64,000 bases of DNA from Marinobacter flavimaris (lineage in GTDB: Bacteria; Pseudomonadota; Gammaproteobacteria; Pseudomonadales; Oleiphilaceae): NCBI RefSeq assembly GCF_002933295.1, contig NZ_PSSW01000001.1:186001-250000 (forward strand), written 5' to 3'. Positions 19,104-30,460 of this stretch are shown in pieces. The notes under the pieces were generated by a model. The model searched no databases, was not told where the DNA came from, and saw nothing but the letters and a program-made list of their open reading frames with translations. How positions within the stretch are numbered: position 1 is the stretch's first letter; each line of letters begins with the position of its first letter. A program made the translations under genes and the position numbers.

Positions 19104-21014
19104 ATGCCCCCCATTCGATTGCTGTCACCGCGGCTCGCGAACCAGATTGCCGCGGGTGAGGTGGTTGAGCGCCCCGCGTCTGTCGTCAAAGAACTGGTTG
19201 AAAATGCCCTGGATGCCGGCGCCAACCGCGTCGATGTTGAGGTGGAGCAGGGCGGCGTCAAGCTGATTCGAGTTCGGGATGACGGCAGTGGTATTGAGGA
19301 AGACGATCTTCCCCTGGCGCTAAGCCGCCATGCGACCAGCAAGATTGCCAGTCTGGACGATCTGGAAGCCGTGGCGTCCCTGGGTTTCCGGGGAGAAGCG
19401 CTTGCCAGTATCAGCTCTGTCTCTCGTCTTACCCTGACCTCAAGGACCGAGTCGCAGGAAGCGGCCTCTCGGGTCGAGGTCGAGGGCCGGGAAATGGACG
19501 CGAGAATTTCGCCGGCAGCGCATCCTGTCGGAACGACCGTTGAAGTGCGCGACCTGTTTTTTAACACCCCGGCTCGCCGCAAATTCCTGCGTACTGAAAA
19601 GACAGAATTCAATCACGTCGAAGAATGTGTGCGGCGCCAAGCGCTGAGCCGTTTCGATGCCGGCTTCACGTTGCGTCATAACCAGCGTGTCGTTCAAAGC
19701 CTCAGGCCAGCGGAATCGGCCCTCGATCGCGAGCGTCGGATTGGATCCCTGTGCGGCCAGCAGTTTATCGATAACGCGGTGGTTATTGATGCGGAGGCCA
19801 CCGGCCTGCGCCTCTGGGGTTGGGTCGCTCTTCCCACATTTTCGCGCAGCCAGGCCGATCTTCAGTATTTCTTCGTCAACGGCCGCGTTATTCGTGACCG
19901 CCTGGTAGCTCATGCCGTGCGCCAGGCCTATCGGGATGTACTCTACAATAACCGGCACCCGGCGTTTGTATTGTATCTGGAAGTCGACCCCGCCACCGTC
20001 GATGTAAACGTCCACCCGACCAAGCACGAGGTCCGGTTCCGGGATGGTCGGCTGGTTCACGATTTCATCTTCAGAACCCTGCACAAGGCGCTGGCCGATG
20101 TCCGGCCGGACGATCATTTCCGCGGCGCGGTGGCGCAGTCCTTTGGTCGCGAAGCAGTCACCCAGGGTCAGGAAGCTGTTCCGGCCACCGATGCCTCTGC
20201 AGAGGCGGGCTGGAACGGCCAGCCATCGGTATCCAGCTATGGTTACCCCGGCAGCTCAGGCGCCGGCTTTGGCGGACAGTCGCAGCCCCAACAGGAGTGG
20301 CGCGCCAGCGATCAGATGGCGTTTTATCAGTCCCTGAATGCCGGTGGCGGAAGCGACGGACAGCAGGCTATGCCCGTAAGCGATCGCGCCGCCACACCAA
20401 TGCCAACACCGCCTGCAGACAGTGACCAGGAGCCGCCGCTCGGATATGCCATCGCCCAGCTGCACGGGATCTATATTCTTGCCCAGGGTCGTGCGGGGCT
20501 CATTGTTGTGGACATGCACGCGGCCCACGAGCGCATTACCTATGAGCGAATGAAGCGGGCGCTTGCCGAGCAGGACCTTAAAAGCCAGCCGTTGCTGGTG
20601 CCGCTGTCGCTGGCGGTCAGCCAGAAAGAAGCCGCCCTGACCGAGAGTCACGGTGAAGAACTGCAGAAGCTTGGTCTCCAGATTGAGCGGATTGGTCCGG
20701 AAACCCTCGCTGTGCGGCAGGTGCCCGCGCTTCTGCGGGGTGCTGACACAGAACAGCTGGTGCGTGACGTTCTGGCGGATCTCATTGAGCACGGTCAGAG
20801 TGATCGTGTCGAGGCGGTGACGCATGAGCTGCTCGGCACCATGGCATGCCATGGTTCAGTGCGTGCCAACCGGCAGTTGACCATTCCGGAGATGAATTCG
20901 CTGCTCAGGGACATGGAGGCGACCGAGCGCAGTGGCCAGTGCAACCATGGCCGGCCGACATGGACCCTGGTGACCATGTCTGAGCTGGACAAGCTGTTTC
21001 TCCGGGGGCGCTGA
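19104..21014 (+). CDS. mutL: DNA mismatch repair protein MutL
   Basis: Couples MutS mismatch recognition to strand removal. The GHKL ATPase domain shows [26 protein letters not shown] and [11 protein letters not shown] proline- and glycine-rich linker (about 350-440) joins the C-terminal domain. That domain has [12 protein letters not shown] from residue 470, which fits the DQHA-x2-E-x4-E endonuclease motif with M for Q. This suggests a nicking MutL used in MutH-independent repair (inference). Length 636 residues. The stop is 1 bp before miaA. Confidence 0.96.
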   Translation: MPPIRLLSPRLANQIAAGEVVERPASVVKELVENALDAGANRVDVEVEQGGVKLIRVRDDGSGIEEDDLPLALSRHATSKIASLDDLEAVASLGFRGEALASISSVSRLTLTSRTESQEAASRVEVEGREMDARISPAAHPVGTTVEVRDLFFNTPARRKFLRTEKTEFNHVEECVRRQALSRFDAGFTLRHNQRVVQSLRPAESALDRERRIGSLCGQQFIDNAVVIDAEATGLRLWGWVALPTFSRSQADLQYFFVNGRVIRDRLVAHAVRQAYRDVLYNNRHPAFVLYLEVDPATVDVNVHPTKHEVRFRDGRLVHDFIFRTLHKALADVRPDDHFRGAVAQSFGREAVTQGQEAVPATDASAEAGWNGQPSVSSYGYPGSSGAGFGGQSQPQQEWRASDQMAFYQSLNAGGGSDGQQAMPVSDRAATPMPTPPADSDQEPPLGYAIAQLHGIYILAQGRAGLIVVDMHAAHERITYERMKRALAEQDLKSQPLLVPLSLAVSQKEAALTESHGEELQKLGLQIERIGPETLAVRQVPALLRGADTEQLVRDVLADLIEHGQSDRVEAVTHELLGTMACHGSVRANRQLTIPEMNSLLRDMEATERSGQCNHGRPTWTLVTMSELDKLFLRGR

Positions 21015-21015
21015 G

Positions 21016-22047
21016 GTGTCACTGCCTCCTGCCATCTTTCTGATGGGGCCCACGGCTTCCGGAAAGACAGACCTGGCCATGGCGCTCTGCGACCACCTGC
21101 CTTGCGACATCATCAGCGTAGATTCCGCAATGATCTATCGGGGTATGGATATCGGAACGGCCAAACCCACGGCCGCAGAGCTCGCGCGGGCGCCCCACAG
21201 GCTGATTGATATCTGCGATCCGGCGGAAACATACTCCGCTGCGGATTTCCGTCGGGACGCGCTGACCGCCATGGCCGAAATAACGGCGGCAGGCAGGATC
21301 CCGCTTCTAGTCGGCGGCACCATGATGTATTTCAAAGCGTTGCTGCATGGAATGTCCGGTCTGCCATCGGCCAGCCCCGACGTACGACGGGCGCTGGAGC
21401 AGGAGGCAGAGGAGCGGGGTTGGGAGGCTTTGCATGAAGAGCTGCGGGCCAGTGATCCGGTGGCAGCCGAGCGGATCCATCCGAACAACCGGCAGCGTCT
21501 GATGCGGGCCCTGGAGGTATTGCGCCTTACCGGCAAGCCGATTTCGGAGTTCTGGCGAGCCGATCAGGTTGGCTGTGAGCAAACGACGGCAGTGGCGCAG
21601 GTCGGCGACATTGAGGATTACACCTATTTCACGCGCTGGCAGGCAGACGAAACATCTTCGCTTCCGTATACTGTAATTCAACTTGCCATGACGCCGCCTG
21701 AGCGGCGGGTGCTTCATGAGCGGATTCGCCTGCGGTTTCTGAAAATGCTGGAGGCGGGGTTCGTTGATGAAGTTCGGGCTCTGATGATCCGGGACGACCT
21801 GCACCCTGATCTCCCTTCCATGCGTTGTGTCGGATATCGCCAGGCCTGGAGCTATTTGTCCGGGGAAGACGACTACGAGACATTTGTCAGCAAGGGAGTG
21901 GCAGCAACACGCCAACTGGCGAAGCGGCAGTTGACCTGGTTGCGCAAGTGGTCAGATGTGGACTGGCTGGACAGCGGCGACAAACATATCGCTGAGGTAG
22001 CCTTGAAAAAAATCCGACTTCGCACCACATTTAATTTTGACAAATGA
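21016..22047 (+). CDS. miaA: tRNA dimethylallyltransferase MiaA
   Basis: Adds the dimethylallyl group to A37 of UNN-decoding tRNAs; MiaB, encoded at 54756-56102, then adds the methylthio group. The P-loop GPTASGKT lies near residue 11, followed by [16 protein letters not shown], both diagnostic. The start is GTG, one base after the mutL stop. Length 343 residues. hfq follows after 33 bp, the order found in E. coli. Confidence 0.96.
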   Translation: MSLPPAIFLMGPTASGKTDLAMALCDHLPCDIISVDSAMIYRGMDIGTAKPTAAELARAPHRLIDICDPAETYSAADFRRDALTAMAEITAAGRIPLLVGGTMMYFKALLHGMSGLPSASPDVRRALEQEAEERGWEALHEELRASDPVAAERIHPNNRQRLMRALEVLRLTGKPISEFWRADQVGCEQTTAVAQVGDIEDYTYFTRWQADETSSLPYTVIQLAMTPPERRVLHERIRLRFLKMLEAGFVDEVRALMIRDDLHPDLPSMRCVGYRQAWSYLSGEDDYETFVSKGVAATRQLAKRQLTWLRKWSDVDWLDSGDKHIAEVALKKIRLRTTFNFDK

Positions 22048-22080
22048 CGATCTGCATTTACTAAAAACAGGAGAAAACAC

Positions 22081-22332
22081 ATGTCAAAAGGGCATTCGTT
22101 ACAAGACCCTTACCTCAATGCATTGCGCAAGGAACGCATTCCGGTTTCCATCTTTCTGGTCAACGGTATCAAGCTTCAGGGCCAGATTGAGTCTTTCGAC
22201 CAGTTCGTGATTTTGCTGAAAAATACTGTCAGCCAGATGGTCTACAAGCACGCTATTTCCACTGTGGTTCCTGCCCGAAATGTCCGCATTCCGCAGCAGG
22301 CTCCGGGAGGAGAGGGCGAGTCTGAAGACTGA
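22081..22332 (+). CDS. hfq: RNA chaperone Hfq
   Basis: Sm-like hexameric RNA chaperone for small-RNA regulation. The 83 residues include the Sm1 motif, the Sm2 YKHAIST motif and the proximal-face [10 protein letters not shown] start; the C-terminal tail is short and acidic. A strong AGGAGA ribosome site precedes the ATG. A branched hairpin with a T-rich end separates it from hflX. Confidence 0.98.
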   Translation: MSKGHSLQDPYLNALRKERIPVSIFLVNGIKLQGQIESFDQFVILLKNTVSQMVYKHAISTVVPARNVRIPQQAPGGEGESED

Positions 22333-22353
22333 TCCATCCGTTTCCCGATCTTG

Positions 22354-22411
22354 CCACCCGCGTTCCAGAGGATCCCGACAAGGGGTCTTGTGGCCGCGGG
22401 TGTTTGTTTTT
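22354..22411 (+). terminator. Branched hairpin terminator or attenuator between hfq and hflX
   Basis: Outer stem CACCCGCG (22355-22362) pairs with CGCGGGTG (22395-22402). Inside it GATCCC and GGGGTC form a second small hairpin. TTTGTTTTTAT follows directly. This would stop part of the hfq transcription before hflX. The long branched loop makes it less certain than a simple terminator. Confidence 0.55.
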
Positions 22412-22450
22412 ATGACCCTCATCATGTGTTTACCCCGGAGTTGATGCCAA

Positions 22451-23749
22451 TTGTTTGAACGTCCTGATGTCGGTGAGCGCGCGGTCCTCGTCCACATCGA
22501 TTTTACTGCCCACGATGGTACCGAAGACCCCGGTGAGTTCCGGGAGCTGGTCACCTCTGCCGGTGTCGAGCCTGTCTCGACCGTTACCGGGTCCCGCAAG
22601 CAGCCCAGCCCCAGATTTTTCGTTGGTGAGGGCAAGCTGGAAGAAATTCGTGATGCAGTAGCGGCGAACGAAGCGGATGTGGTGTTGTTCAACCATGCCC
22701 TGAGCCCACGCCAGGAGCGCAACATTGAGCACGAGCTCAAGTGCCGTGTGCTGGACCGCACCGGTGTGATTCTTGATATCTTCGCTCAGCGGGCACGGAC
22801 TCACGAAGGTAAGCTTCAGGTAGAGTTGGCGCAGCTCGAGCATATGTCCACGCGACTGGTTCGGGGCTGGACCCACCTTGAGCGACAGAAAGGTGGTATC
22901 GGGCTGCGCGGGCCTGGTGAAACCCAGCTGGAGACCGACCGCCGGCTCTTGCGGGAGCGCATCAAGTCTATCCACAAGCGTCTGGAAAAGGTTCGTCGCC
23001 AGCGCAACCAGGGCCGCAGGGCCCGTCAGCGGGCTGACATTCCCACCGTATCGCTGGTTGGATATACCAACGCCGGTAAATCCACTTTATTCAACCGTAT
23101 TACCACTTCCTCCGTATATGCTGCAGACCAGCTGTTCGCCACGCTGGATCCGACGTTGCGGCGGCTGGAACTTCCGGATGTCGGGCCGGTCGTAATGGCG
23201 GACACCGTGGGCTTCATCCGGCATCTGCCGCACAAGCTGGTTGAGGCGTTCCGGGCGACGCTTGAGGAAACAACGCAGGCGACGCTGCTGCTTCACATCA
23301 TCGACAGCCATGACCCGCGCCGCGAGGAGAACATTGAGCAGGTTGAGGAAGTGCTTGCGGAGATCGGGGCGGACGACATTCCCATGCTGCAGGTGTTCAA
23401 CAAGATTGATCTGCTTGAAAATTTCACGCCTCGGGTTGAGCGCAACGAAGAGGGTATCCCGGTGAGAGCGTGGGTTTCCGCGGTTACTGGCGAAGGCCTG
23501 GACGGCTTGTTCGATGCGATCGTGGAGCGTGTGGCCGAAGACGTCGTTCACCACTTTGTCCTGCTGGGTCCCGCGGATGGCAAACTGCGTGCACTTTTGC
23601 ATGAGGCAGGATCGGTGATCAGCGAGGAATACCGGGATACCGGCGACACGGTGGTTGAGGTGCGCCTGCAGAACCGGGATTGGCATCAGCTGCTGAGCCG
23701 CGCCGGTGTGAATGAAAAGTCAGTCAGGCTGGACGTGGGTCACGCCTGA
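22451..23749 (+). CDS. hflX: Ribosome-rescue/splitting GTPase HflX
   Basis: GTPase that splits stalled ribosomes under stress. It has an N-terminal HflX domain, a helical linker (about 150-190) and a G domain with GYTNAGKSTLF and ADTVGFI. Length 432 residues. The start is TTG, giving MFERPDVGERAVLVHI, which lines up with the usual MF start of the family; GGAG lies about 10 bases upstream. Followed by hflK after 83 bp. Confidence 0.95.
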   Translation: MFERPDVGERAVLVHIDFTAHDGTEDPGEFRELVTSAGVEPVSTVTGSRKQPSPRFFVGEGKLEEIRDAVAANEADVVLFNHALSPRQERNIEHELKCRVLDRTGVILDIFAQRARTHEGKLQVELAQLEHMSTRLVRGWTHLERQKGGIGLRGPGETQLETDRRLLRERIKSIHKRLEKVRRQRNQGRRARQRADIPTVSLVGYTNAGKSTLFNRITTSSVYAADQLFATLDPTLRRLELPDVGPVVMADTVGFIRHLPHKLVEAFRATLEETTQATLLLHIIDSHDPRREENIEQVEEVLAEIGADDIPMLQVFNKIDLLENFTPRVERNEEGIPVRAWVSAVTGEGLDGLFDAIVERVAEDVVHHFVLLGPADGKLRALLHEAGSVISEEYRDTGDTVVEVRLQNRDWHQLLSRAGVNEKSVRLDVGHA

Positions 23750-23832
23750 AACCGCAGCGGCTATTGCCGGGGCGGAGATAAATCCCTAGTATTTACAGCC
23801 ATTCTATTTATAAGTCAGTAACGGAGAGCACT

Positions 23833-25020
23833 ATGGCCTGGAACGAACCGGGTGGAAACCGTAACGACAATGACCCCTGGGGTACCGGTGGTGGTCGACG
23901 CGGCAATGATCAGGGGCCGCCAGACCTCGATGAGGCGCTGAAAAAAGGTCTCGACAAGCTCAACAAGATGCTGGGCGGCAAGGGTGGCAAGTCCGGCGGC
24001 AGCGGTGGCAGTAGCGGCGGCAGCGCCGGTGGTTTTGGTGCGATTCTCGCACTGGCAGCCATACTGGTGGTCGGCTATGTCATCTTCCAGTCCTTCTATA
24101 CCGTGGACGAACAGGAGCGGGCGGTGGTTCTCCGTTTCGGTGAATACCACCAGACCGAGAATCCTGGCCTGAGATTCAAGGTGCCACTGATCGATAGCGT
24201 CACCAAGGTCCGCGTGACTAACGTGCGTACCGCTGAGTCTAGTGGCCAGATGCTGACCCAGGACGAAAACCTGGTAACGGTTGACCTCCAGGTGCAGTAC
24301 CGCGTTGGCGACGCAGAAGCCTACGTGCTGAATGTGCGTGACTCCAACCAGGCGCTGGCCTTTGCAACGGATAGTGCGATCCGTCACGAGGTCGGTAGCT
24401 CGACACTCGACGACGTACTGACCGAAGGTCGTGCAGAACTGGCCGTGCGGGTCGAGCAAAGGCTCCAGATGTTCCTGCGGGAATACGGCACTGGTCTGGA
24501 GTTGGTGCGGGTTAACGTTGAAAGCACCCAGCCACCACCAGCGGTCCAGGATGCCTTCCGTGAAGTCCAGAGGGCCCGTGAGGACGAGCAGCGGGTGAAG
24601 GAAGAAGCTGAAACCTACCGCAACCGGATCGTTCCGGAGGCTCGTGGTGAGGCCCAGCGCATGATCGAAGAAGCCAACGCCTACAAGGAAGAGGTGATCG
24701 AGCGGGCCCGTGGTGAGACCTCGCGTTTCCTTGAGCTACTGGCCGTCTATCAGATGTCTCCGACAGTCACTCGCGAACGTTTGTACTTACAGACGGTCGA
24801 AGAAGTCCTTGCTAACAGCAGCAAGATCTTGGTTGATACGGAGAGCAGTGGCAACATGATGTACCTGCCGCTTGATCGACTGACCCAGGGCTCGCTGCCC
24901 CGTACCGGTGGATCATCCTCCGGCAACAACCAGGGCAACGTGGACATCCAGACCCTGACTGATCAGGTTCTTCAGGAACTGCGAAGCAGGCAGGATACTA
25001 CCGTTCGGAGGAGCAGATAA
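23833..25020 (+). CDS. hflK: FtsH protease modulator HflK
   Basis: SPFH-family membrane protein that forms large cages with HflC around the FtsH protease. The N-terminal ~70 residues are glycine- and charge-rich, then one membrane helix (about 72-95), then the periplasmic SPFH domain and a coiled-coil rich in EEA repeats (about 250-310). Length 395 residues. ATG behind GGAG. Two bases separate its stop from hflC. Confidence 0.95.
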   Translation: MAWNEPGGNRNDNDPWGTGGGRRGNDQGPPDLDEALKKGLDKLNKMLGGKGGKSGGSGGSSGGSAGGFGAILALAAILVVGYVIFQSFYTVDEQERAVVLRFGEYHQTENPGLRFKVPLIDSVTKVRVTNVRTAESSGQMLTQDENLVTVDLQVQYRVGDAEAYVLNVRDSNQALAFATDSAIRHEVGSSTLDDVLTEGRAELAVRVEQRLQMFLREYGTGLELVRVNVESTQPPPAVQDAFREVQRAREDEQRVKEEAETYRNRIVPEARGEAQRMIEEANAYKEEVIERARGETSRFLELLAVYQMSPTVTRERLYLQTVEEVLANSSKILVDTESSGNMMYLPLDRLTQGSLPRTGGSSSGNNQGNVDIQTLTDQVLQELRSRQDTTVRRSR

Positions 25021-25022
25021 TT

Positions 25023-25898
25023 ATGGGACCTAAAGGTGTAGTGGGCCTTGCAGGCGCCCTGATCGTTGTCCTGCTGGTACTGTCCAGTGTGTACATCATT
25101 CCGGAAACCCATCGGGGTGTTCTGCTCCGGTTCGGTGAGCTGGTAGAGACCGATATCCAGGCCGGTATCCATTTCAAGGTTCCGGTCATCGACCAGGTTC
25201 GTGAATTCGACATCCGGGTTCTCACCATGGATCTGCCCTCGCGGCAGTATCTGACCGTGGAGAAGAAACCGCTGGATGTGGATTCGTATATTGCCTGGAA
25301 GATCCGTGATGTGGACCAGTTCTATCGAGCGACTGGCGGTGACGAGTTCCGCGCTCAGTCCCTGTTGTCCTCCCGTGTTGATAACGGCCTGCGGGACGAG
25401 TTTGGTATCCGGACCATGGTCGAAGTGGTCTCGGGCCAGCGGGATGAGCTGATGCACACGCTGCGGGATCGCGTAAACCAGACTGCCCAGAACGAATTCG
25501 GTATCGAGGTTCTCGACATTCGTGTAAAGGCTATCGAATTCCCGGGTCAGGTGAGCGAAAACGTCTACCGTCGGATGGCGACCGAGCGTGAGAAACTGGC
25601 TCAGGAATTCCGTTCGCGGGGTCGGGAGTTGGCCGAAGGTATTCGCGCCGATGCGGATCGTCAGAGAACCGTTATTCTCGCGGAAGCCTTCGCTCAGTCA
25701 GAAGAAACCCGGGGTGAAGGTGACGGTCAAGCGGCCAGAATCTACGCCGATGCCTACGGCTCCGACGCGGAATTCTACAGCTTCTACCGAAGCCTGCAGG
25801 CTTATCGCAATACCTTCATGAGCAAGGATGACATCATGGTGATTGATTCCAACAGCGCATTCATGAAGTTCCTGAACGATCCGCAGGGTGCCCGTTAA
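25023..25898 (+). CDS. hflC: FtsH protease modulator HflC
   Basis: Partner of HflK with an N-terminal membrane anchor (about 5-25) and a SPFH domain (RGVLLRFGELVETDIQAGI) followed by a coiled-coil. Length 291 residues. An intrinsic terminator 18 bp downstream closes the cluster. The small DUF2065 gene often found next in pseudomonads is not present here. Confidence 0.95.
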   Translation: MGPKGVVGLAGALIVVLLVLSSVYIIPETHRGVLLRFGELVETDIQAGIHFKVPVIDQVREFDIRVLTMDLPSRQYLTVEKKPLDVDSYIAWKIRDVDQFYRATGGDEFRAQSLLSSRVDNGLRDEFGIRTMVEVVSGQRDELMHTLRDRVNQTAQNEFGIEVLDIRVKAIEFPGQVSENVYRRMATEREKLAQEFRSRGRELAEGIRADADRQRTVILAEAFAQSEETRGEGDGQAARIYADAYGSDAEFYSFYRSLQAYRNTFMSKDDIMVIDSNSAFMKFLNDPQGAR

Positions 25899-25916
25899 CC
25901 CTGCACGTTCAGACCA

Positions 25917-25950
25917 AAAACCGGAATACCTCTGTATTCCGGTTTTTTTG
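25917..25950 (+). terminator. Intrinsic terminator after hflC
   Basis: CCGGAATAC pairs with GTATTCCGG across a short loop, flanked by AAAAA on the left and seven T on the right (stem 25921-25942). It likely ends the nnr-to-hflC transcript and could work on both strands. Confidence 0.88.
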
Positions 25951-26072
25951 TGCCCGGCAACCGTGTAAAATTCTGCCGGTTTTGTGTCGGGCTTTTGCCG
26001 AGTGCCGCCTTAAATCCTGTGTGATCCCCCAGCCGACTGTGCCGGTGCGGATATAACGGACAACGGAATCTC

Positions 26073-27254
26073 ATGACAGTATCTGATCGCTGGTTACTGC
26101 CAGACGGGGTAGAGGATATTCTTCCCCCGCTGGCCGGACGGATCGAATCCCTGCGTCGGGATGTAATGGATACCTGCCAGCGCTGGGGCTACCAGCTGGT
26201 AATCCCACCGCTCATTGAATATCTCGAATCCCTGTTTACCGGAACCGGAAACGATCTGGAGCTTCAGACCTTCAAGCTCACCGATCAGTTGACCGGGCGG
26301 ATGATGGGTGTTCGCGCCGATATGACGCCTCAGGCGGCGCGCATTGATGCCCATACCCTGGGCCAGGAAGGGATCACCCGTCTTTGCTACGCCGGGCACG
26401 TACTCCACACCCGCCCAAGGCATATGCTGACAGGTCGAACACCGATTCAGGCCGGCTGCGAACTGTTTGGCAGTGGCTCTGAAGCGGCGGATATGGAAGT
26501 GATCAGCCTGATGCTGGAAACCCTCAGGGTTGCCGGCTTGCCCCGTATCCATCTGGATCTGGCTCACGTTGCCATCTATGAGAGTCTGATCGGCGAGGCG
26601 GACTTTGATCGGGATACGGAGAGCGCCATTTTTGATGCCATGGCCCGCAAATCGGTGCCGGAGCTTGATCAACTGCTCGGTCAATGCCCTCCAGGCTCTG
26701 CGGGTGCTCGTTTGCGTGAGCTTGCCCGGGTCAGTGGTGGCCCGGAAGCCTTGAACGAGGCCCGTCGGATCCTGCAGGGTGCCTCTGACAGCCTGGACGC
26801 GGCACTCGACCAGCTTGGGCGTGTGTCTGACATGCTGGGAAGGGATTACCCGGATATCAGCTTCGGATTCGATTTCTGTGAGCTTCGTGGCTACAACTAC
26901 CACACGGGCCTGGTGTTTGCAGCCTACGTGCCGGGCCACGGCGATTCCGTGGCCAAGGGTGGCCGTTATGATGCGATTGGAAGTGACTTTGGCCGCGCCC
27001 GCCCGGCAACGGGGTTCAGTCTTGATATTCGCTCGCTCGTCTCTCTTGGCGAGCGCGTGACTCGCAGTGCCGGCGCTGTCTGGGCGCCGGCGGATGACGA
27101 CCCCGCCCTGGAAGGCGTGATCTCCGGTCTGAGAATGACGGAAACCGTTGTTCGTGCCCTTCCCGAAGACGAGGGCGTTAACCCTGCCGCCAGAGGCTGT
27201 GACCGTGAGCTGGTCAAACAGGGTGGCCAATGGGTTGTGCAGAAGCTGGGCTGA
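26073..27254 (+). CDS. hisZ: ATP phosphoribosyltransferase regulatory subunit HisZ
   Basis: Histidyl-tRNA-synthetase-like protein that regulates the short form of HisG in histidine synthesis. It shows the class II core (VRADMTPQAARID, RHMLTGRTPIQAGCELFG) but lacks an anticodon-binding domain and the full set of HisRS catalytic motifs. Length 393 residues. The short-form hisG itself is not in the window. Followed by purA, as in Pseudomonas. Confidence 0.93.
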   Translation: MTVSDRWLLPDGVEDILPPLAGRIESLRRDVMDTCQRWGYQLVIPPLIEYLESLFTGTGNDLELQTFKLTDQLTGRMMGVRADMTPQAARIDAHTLGQEGITRLCYAGHVLHTRPRHMLTGRTPIQAGCELFGSGSEAADMEVISLMLETLRVAGLPRIHLDLAHVAIYESLIGEADFDRDTESAIFDAMARKSVPELDQLLGQCPPGSAGARLRELARVSGGPEALNEARRILQGASDSLDAALDQLGRVSDMLGRDYPDISFGFDFCELRGYNYHTGLVFAAYVPGHGDSVAKGGRYDAIGSDFGRARPATGFSLDIRSLVSLGERVTRSAGAVWAPADDDPALEGVISGLRMTETVVRALPEDEGVNPAARGCDRELVKQGGQWVVQKLG

Positions 27255-27328
27255 TGCCCCCGGGGCCTCGGTGAATTCATTTACAGGTAAACTTGCGAAA
27301 CGCCTGTCCTGCGGGGCAGCCGCATTGA

Positions 27329-28633
<1,305 letters not shown>

Positions 28634-28644
28634 TCGCCAACGTT

Positions 28645-28686
28645 AAAAAAAACCGCCCTGCTTAAAAGGCACGGCGGTTTTTTTGT
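28645..28686. terminator. Bidirectional terminator between purA and cmoB
   Basis: Stem of seven A plus CCGCC (28646-28657) pairs with GGCGG plus seven T (28673-28684). It lies between the convergent stops of purA and cmoB, with A and T runs on both sides, so it can serve both genes. It touches the cmoB stop region. Confidence 0.9.
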
Positions 28687-28688
28687 GT

Positions 28689-29687
28689 TCAGGGCTTCTC
28701 GGCAATCACGGTAGCACGCAACGGCCCCGGGTATCCTTCCACGGTTTTTGAGGGGTCGTTCGGATCCAGAAAATCCTGGAGGGAGTTGAAACGCATCCAG
28801 TCGGTGCTTCGCTGTTCGTCTGTGGTCGTAGGGGTGACATCGACCACCCGGGCATTCCGGAAGCCGGTGCGCTCCAGCCAGCGCAGCAGTGTGTCGCAGG
28901 AGGGGAGGAACCAGACGTTCCGCATCTGCCCATAGCGATCCTCGGGCATCAGGCTGAAGCCCTCAGGGCCTTCAACGACAAGTGTTTCCAGTACCAGTTC
29001 CCCGCCCCTGCGAAGCGTCCCCTTCAGTTCAAGCAGATGATCGAGCGGTGAGCGCCGATGATAGAGAACCCCCATGGAAAAGGTGGTGTCGAAGGTTTCA
29101 AGGTCGGCGGGGAGGTCTTCCATCCGAACGGGCAGCAGGTCTATCGGGACATCACCGAGGTAGTCCTTGACGCTGAAGAACTGGAACAGGAACAGCAGCC
29201 CCGGGTCGATGCCGATCACCCGGCCCGCGCCCTCGCCCAGCATGCGCCAACAGTGATACCCGGAGCCACAACCCACATCCAGTATGCGGCGACCGGAAAG
29301 GTCTGAAAGATAGGGCGACACGCGGTCCCACTTCCAGTCAGAGTGCCATTCGGTATCGATGTATGTACCGAAGAAGTCGAAGGGGCCTTTGCGCCAGGGC
29401 ATCAGGCCGCGTAATCCGAGTTCCAGTTGCTCCCGTTGTGCCACGGTCAGGGGCTGCCTGGAGGTCAGGGTTACCGCGGATTGGTCCAGTTGCGCGTCTA
29501 CCTGAGTCAGACCGGGTAGCTGGTCAAGGGCAGCTTGCCAGCGATCGAGATCGCCGTGGGGGCGGTCCTCAAAGCGGTGGGTCAGTTGCTGTTGGAGTTG
29601 CGTCGCCCAGTGCTCCAGGCCGTCTTTCTCAAGTTCATCGATGATAGGCCCGAACCGGGCTTTCCAGTCAAAGTCTGCCATGGTCAT
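28689..29687 (-). CDS. cmoB: tRNA U34 carboxymethyltransferase CmoB
   Basis: Transfers the carboxymethyl group from carboxy-SAM to 5-hydroxyuridine at tRNA position 34, giving cmo5U. The Rossmann SAM motif is LDVGCGSGYHCWRM; the GVLYHRRSPLDHL block is typical. The chosen start (MTMADFDW, ATG at 29687) overlaps the cmoA stop as ATGA. An ATG two codons further in is possible, and the open frame upstream lies inside cmoA. Length 332 residues. Works directly after CmoA. Confidence 0.94.
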   Translation of the reverse strand: MTMADFDWKARFGPIIDELEKDGLEHWATQLQQQLTHRFEDRPHGDLDRWQAALDQLPGLTQVDAQLDQSAVTLTSRQPLTVAQREQLELGLRGLMPWRKGPFDFFGTYIDTEWHSDWKWDRVSPYLSDLSGRRILDVGCGSGYHCWRMLGEGAGRVIGIDPGLLFLFQFFSVKDYLGDVPIDLLPVRMEDLPADLETFDTTFSMGVLYHRRSPLDHLLELKGTLRRGGELVLETLVVEGPEGFSLMPEDRYGQMRNVWFLPSCDTLLRWLERTGFRNARVVDVTPTTTDEQRSTDWMRFNSLQDFLDPNDPSKTVEGYPGPLRATVIAEKP

Positions 29688-30460
29688 TCGGTGGTTTGGT
29701 TGGCCTTTATGGCGAGCATGGAAACAAAGTTGAAGCACTGATACCACACCACCACGTCATCGAAACCTGCCGACAACAGGCGCGCCTTGTGCGCAGCCAG
29801 TGTTTCGGGAATCAGCACCTGTTCGATCGCCGTGCGTTTCTGGCTTATTTCAAGATCCGAATAGCCGTTGGCGCGCTTGAATTCGTGATGCAGTCGGGTC
29901 TGAATGGCTTGCTCGTCGTCAGATTCAAAGCGAACCTTCTCCGACAGGATCAGGACACCGCCAGGAAGCGTGGCATCAGCAATGCGCGCAAGCAGGCCGG
30001 CCCGCTTCTCCGGATCGACAAACTGCAAGGTGAAATTCAGAGTGGTCACCGAGGCATTACTCAGCTCGGTGTCCAGAATATCCTCGCACCTGAGGGTAAC
30101 GGGGAGCGCACTGTCGTCCAGTGCAATGTAATGCTCGCAGCGTTCGATCATGGCGCTCGAGTTATCCACTCCGATCAGGTTGCAGTCCGCATGGGCGATA
30201 CCATGGCGCATTGCCAGCGTGGAAGCGCCGAGTGAGCAGCCCAGGTCGTAGCAGTTGGTGGCGGGCTGGGCATATTGCTCCGAGATAACCTCGATCATCG
30301 GAATGATGGTGGTGTAGCCCGGCACCGAGCGCCGGATCATGTCCGGAAACACCCTTGCCACCGATGCGTCGAATCGGAAGTCCTCCGGCCGGCGCTCTGT
30401 GGCAAACAGCCGGTCCGTGATCTGCTCGGGTGCCTCCGACGGCTTGCGGGATTTATTCAT
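29684..30460 (-). CDS. cmoA: Carboxy-S-adenosyl-L-methionine synthase CmoA
   Basis: Makes carboxy-SAM from SAM and prephenate for CmoB. SAM-binding YDLGCSLGASTLAMR and family blocks such as TLNFTLQFVDPEKR are present. The start is placed at MNKSRKPSEAP (258 residues), because the longer open frame upstream adds 47 unrelated residues and runs into the neighbouring gene. It overlaps the upstream small gene by 8 bp and cmoB by 4 bp. Confidence 0.95.
   Translation of the reverse strand: MNKSRKPSEAPEQITDRLFATERRPEDFRFDASVARVFPDMIRRSVPGYTTIIPMIEVISEQYAQPATNCYDLGCSLGASTLAMRHGIAHADCNLIGVDNSSAMIERCEHYIALDDSALPVTLRCEDILDTELSNASVTTLNFTLQFVDPEKRAGLLARIADATLPGGVLILSEKVRFESDDEQAIQTRLHHEFKRANGYSDLEISQKRTAIEQVLIPETLAAHKARLLSAGFDDVVVWYQCFNFVSMLAIKANQTTE

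Noticed and set aside
22037..22065. TTGACA with 17-bp spacing as a private hfq promoter
   Set aside because: The -10 match is poor and the start would fall at the ribosome site; not listed as a feature.
26094..27230. 378-codon open frame on the minus strand
   Set aside because: Antisense of hisZ with no domain or ribosome site.
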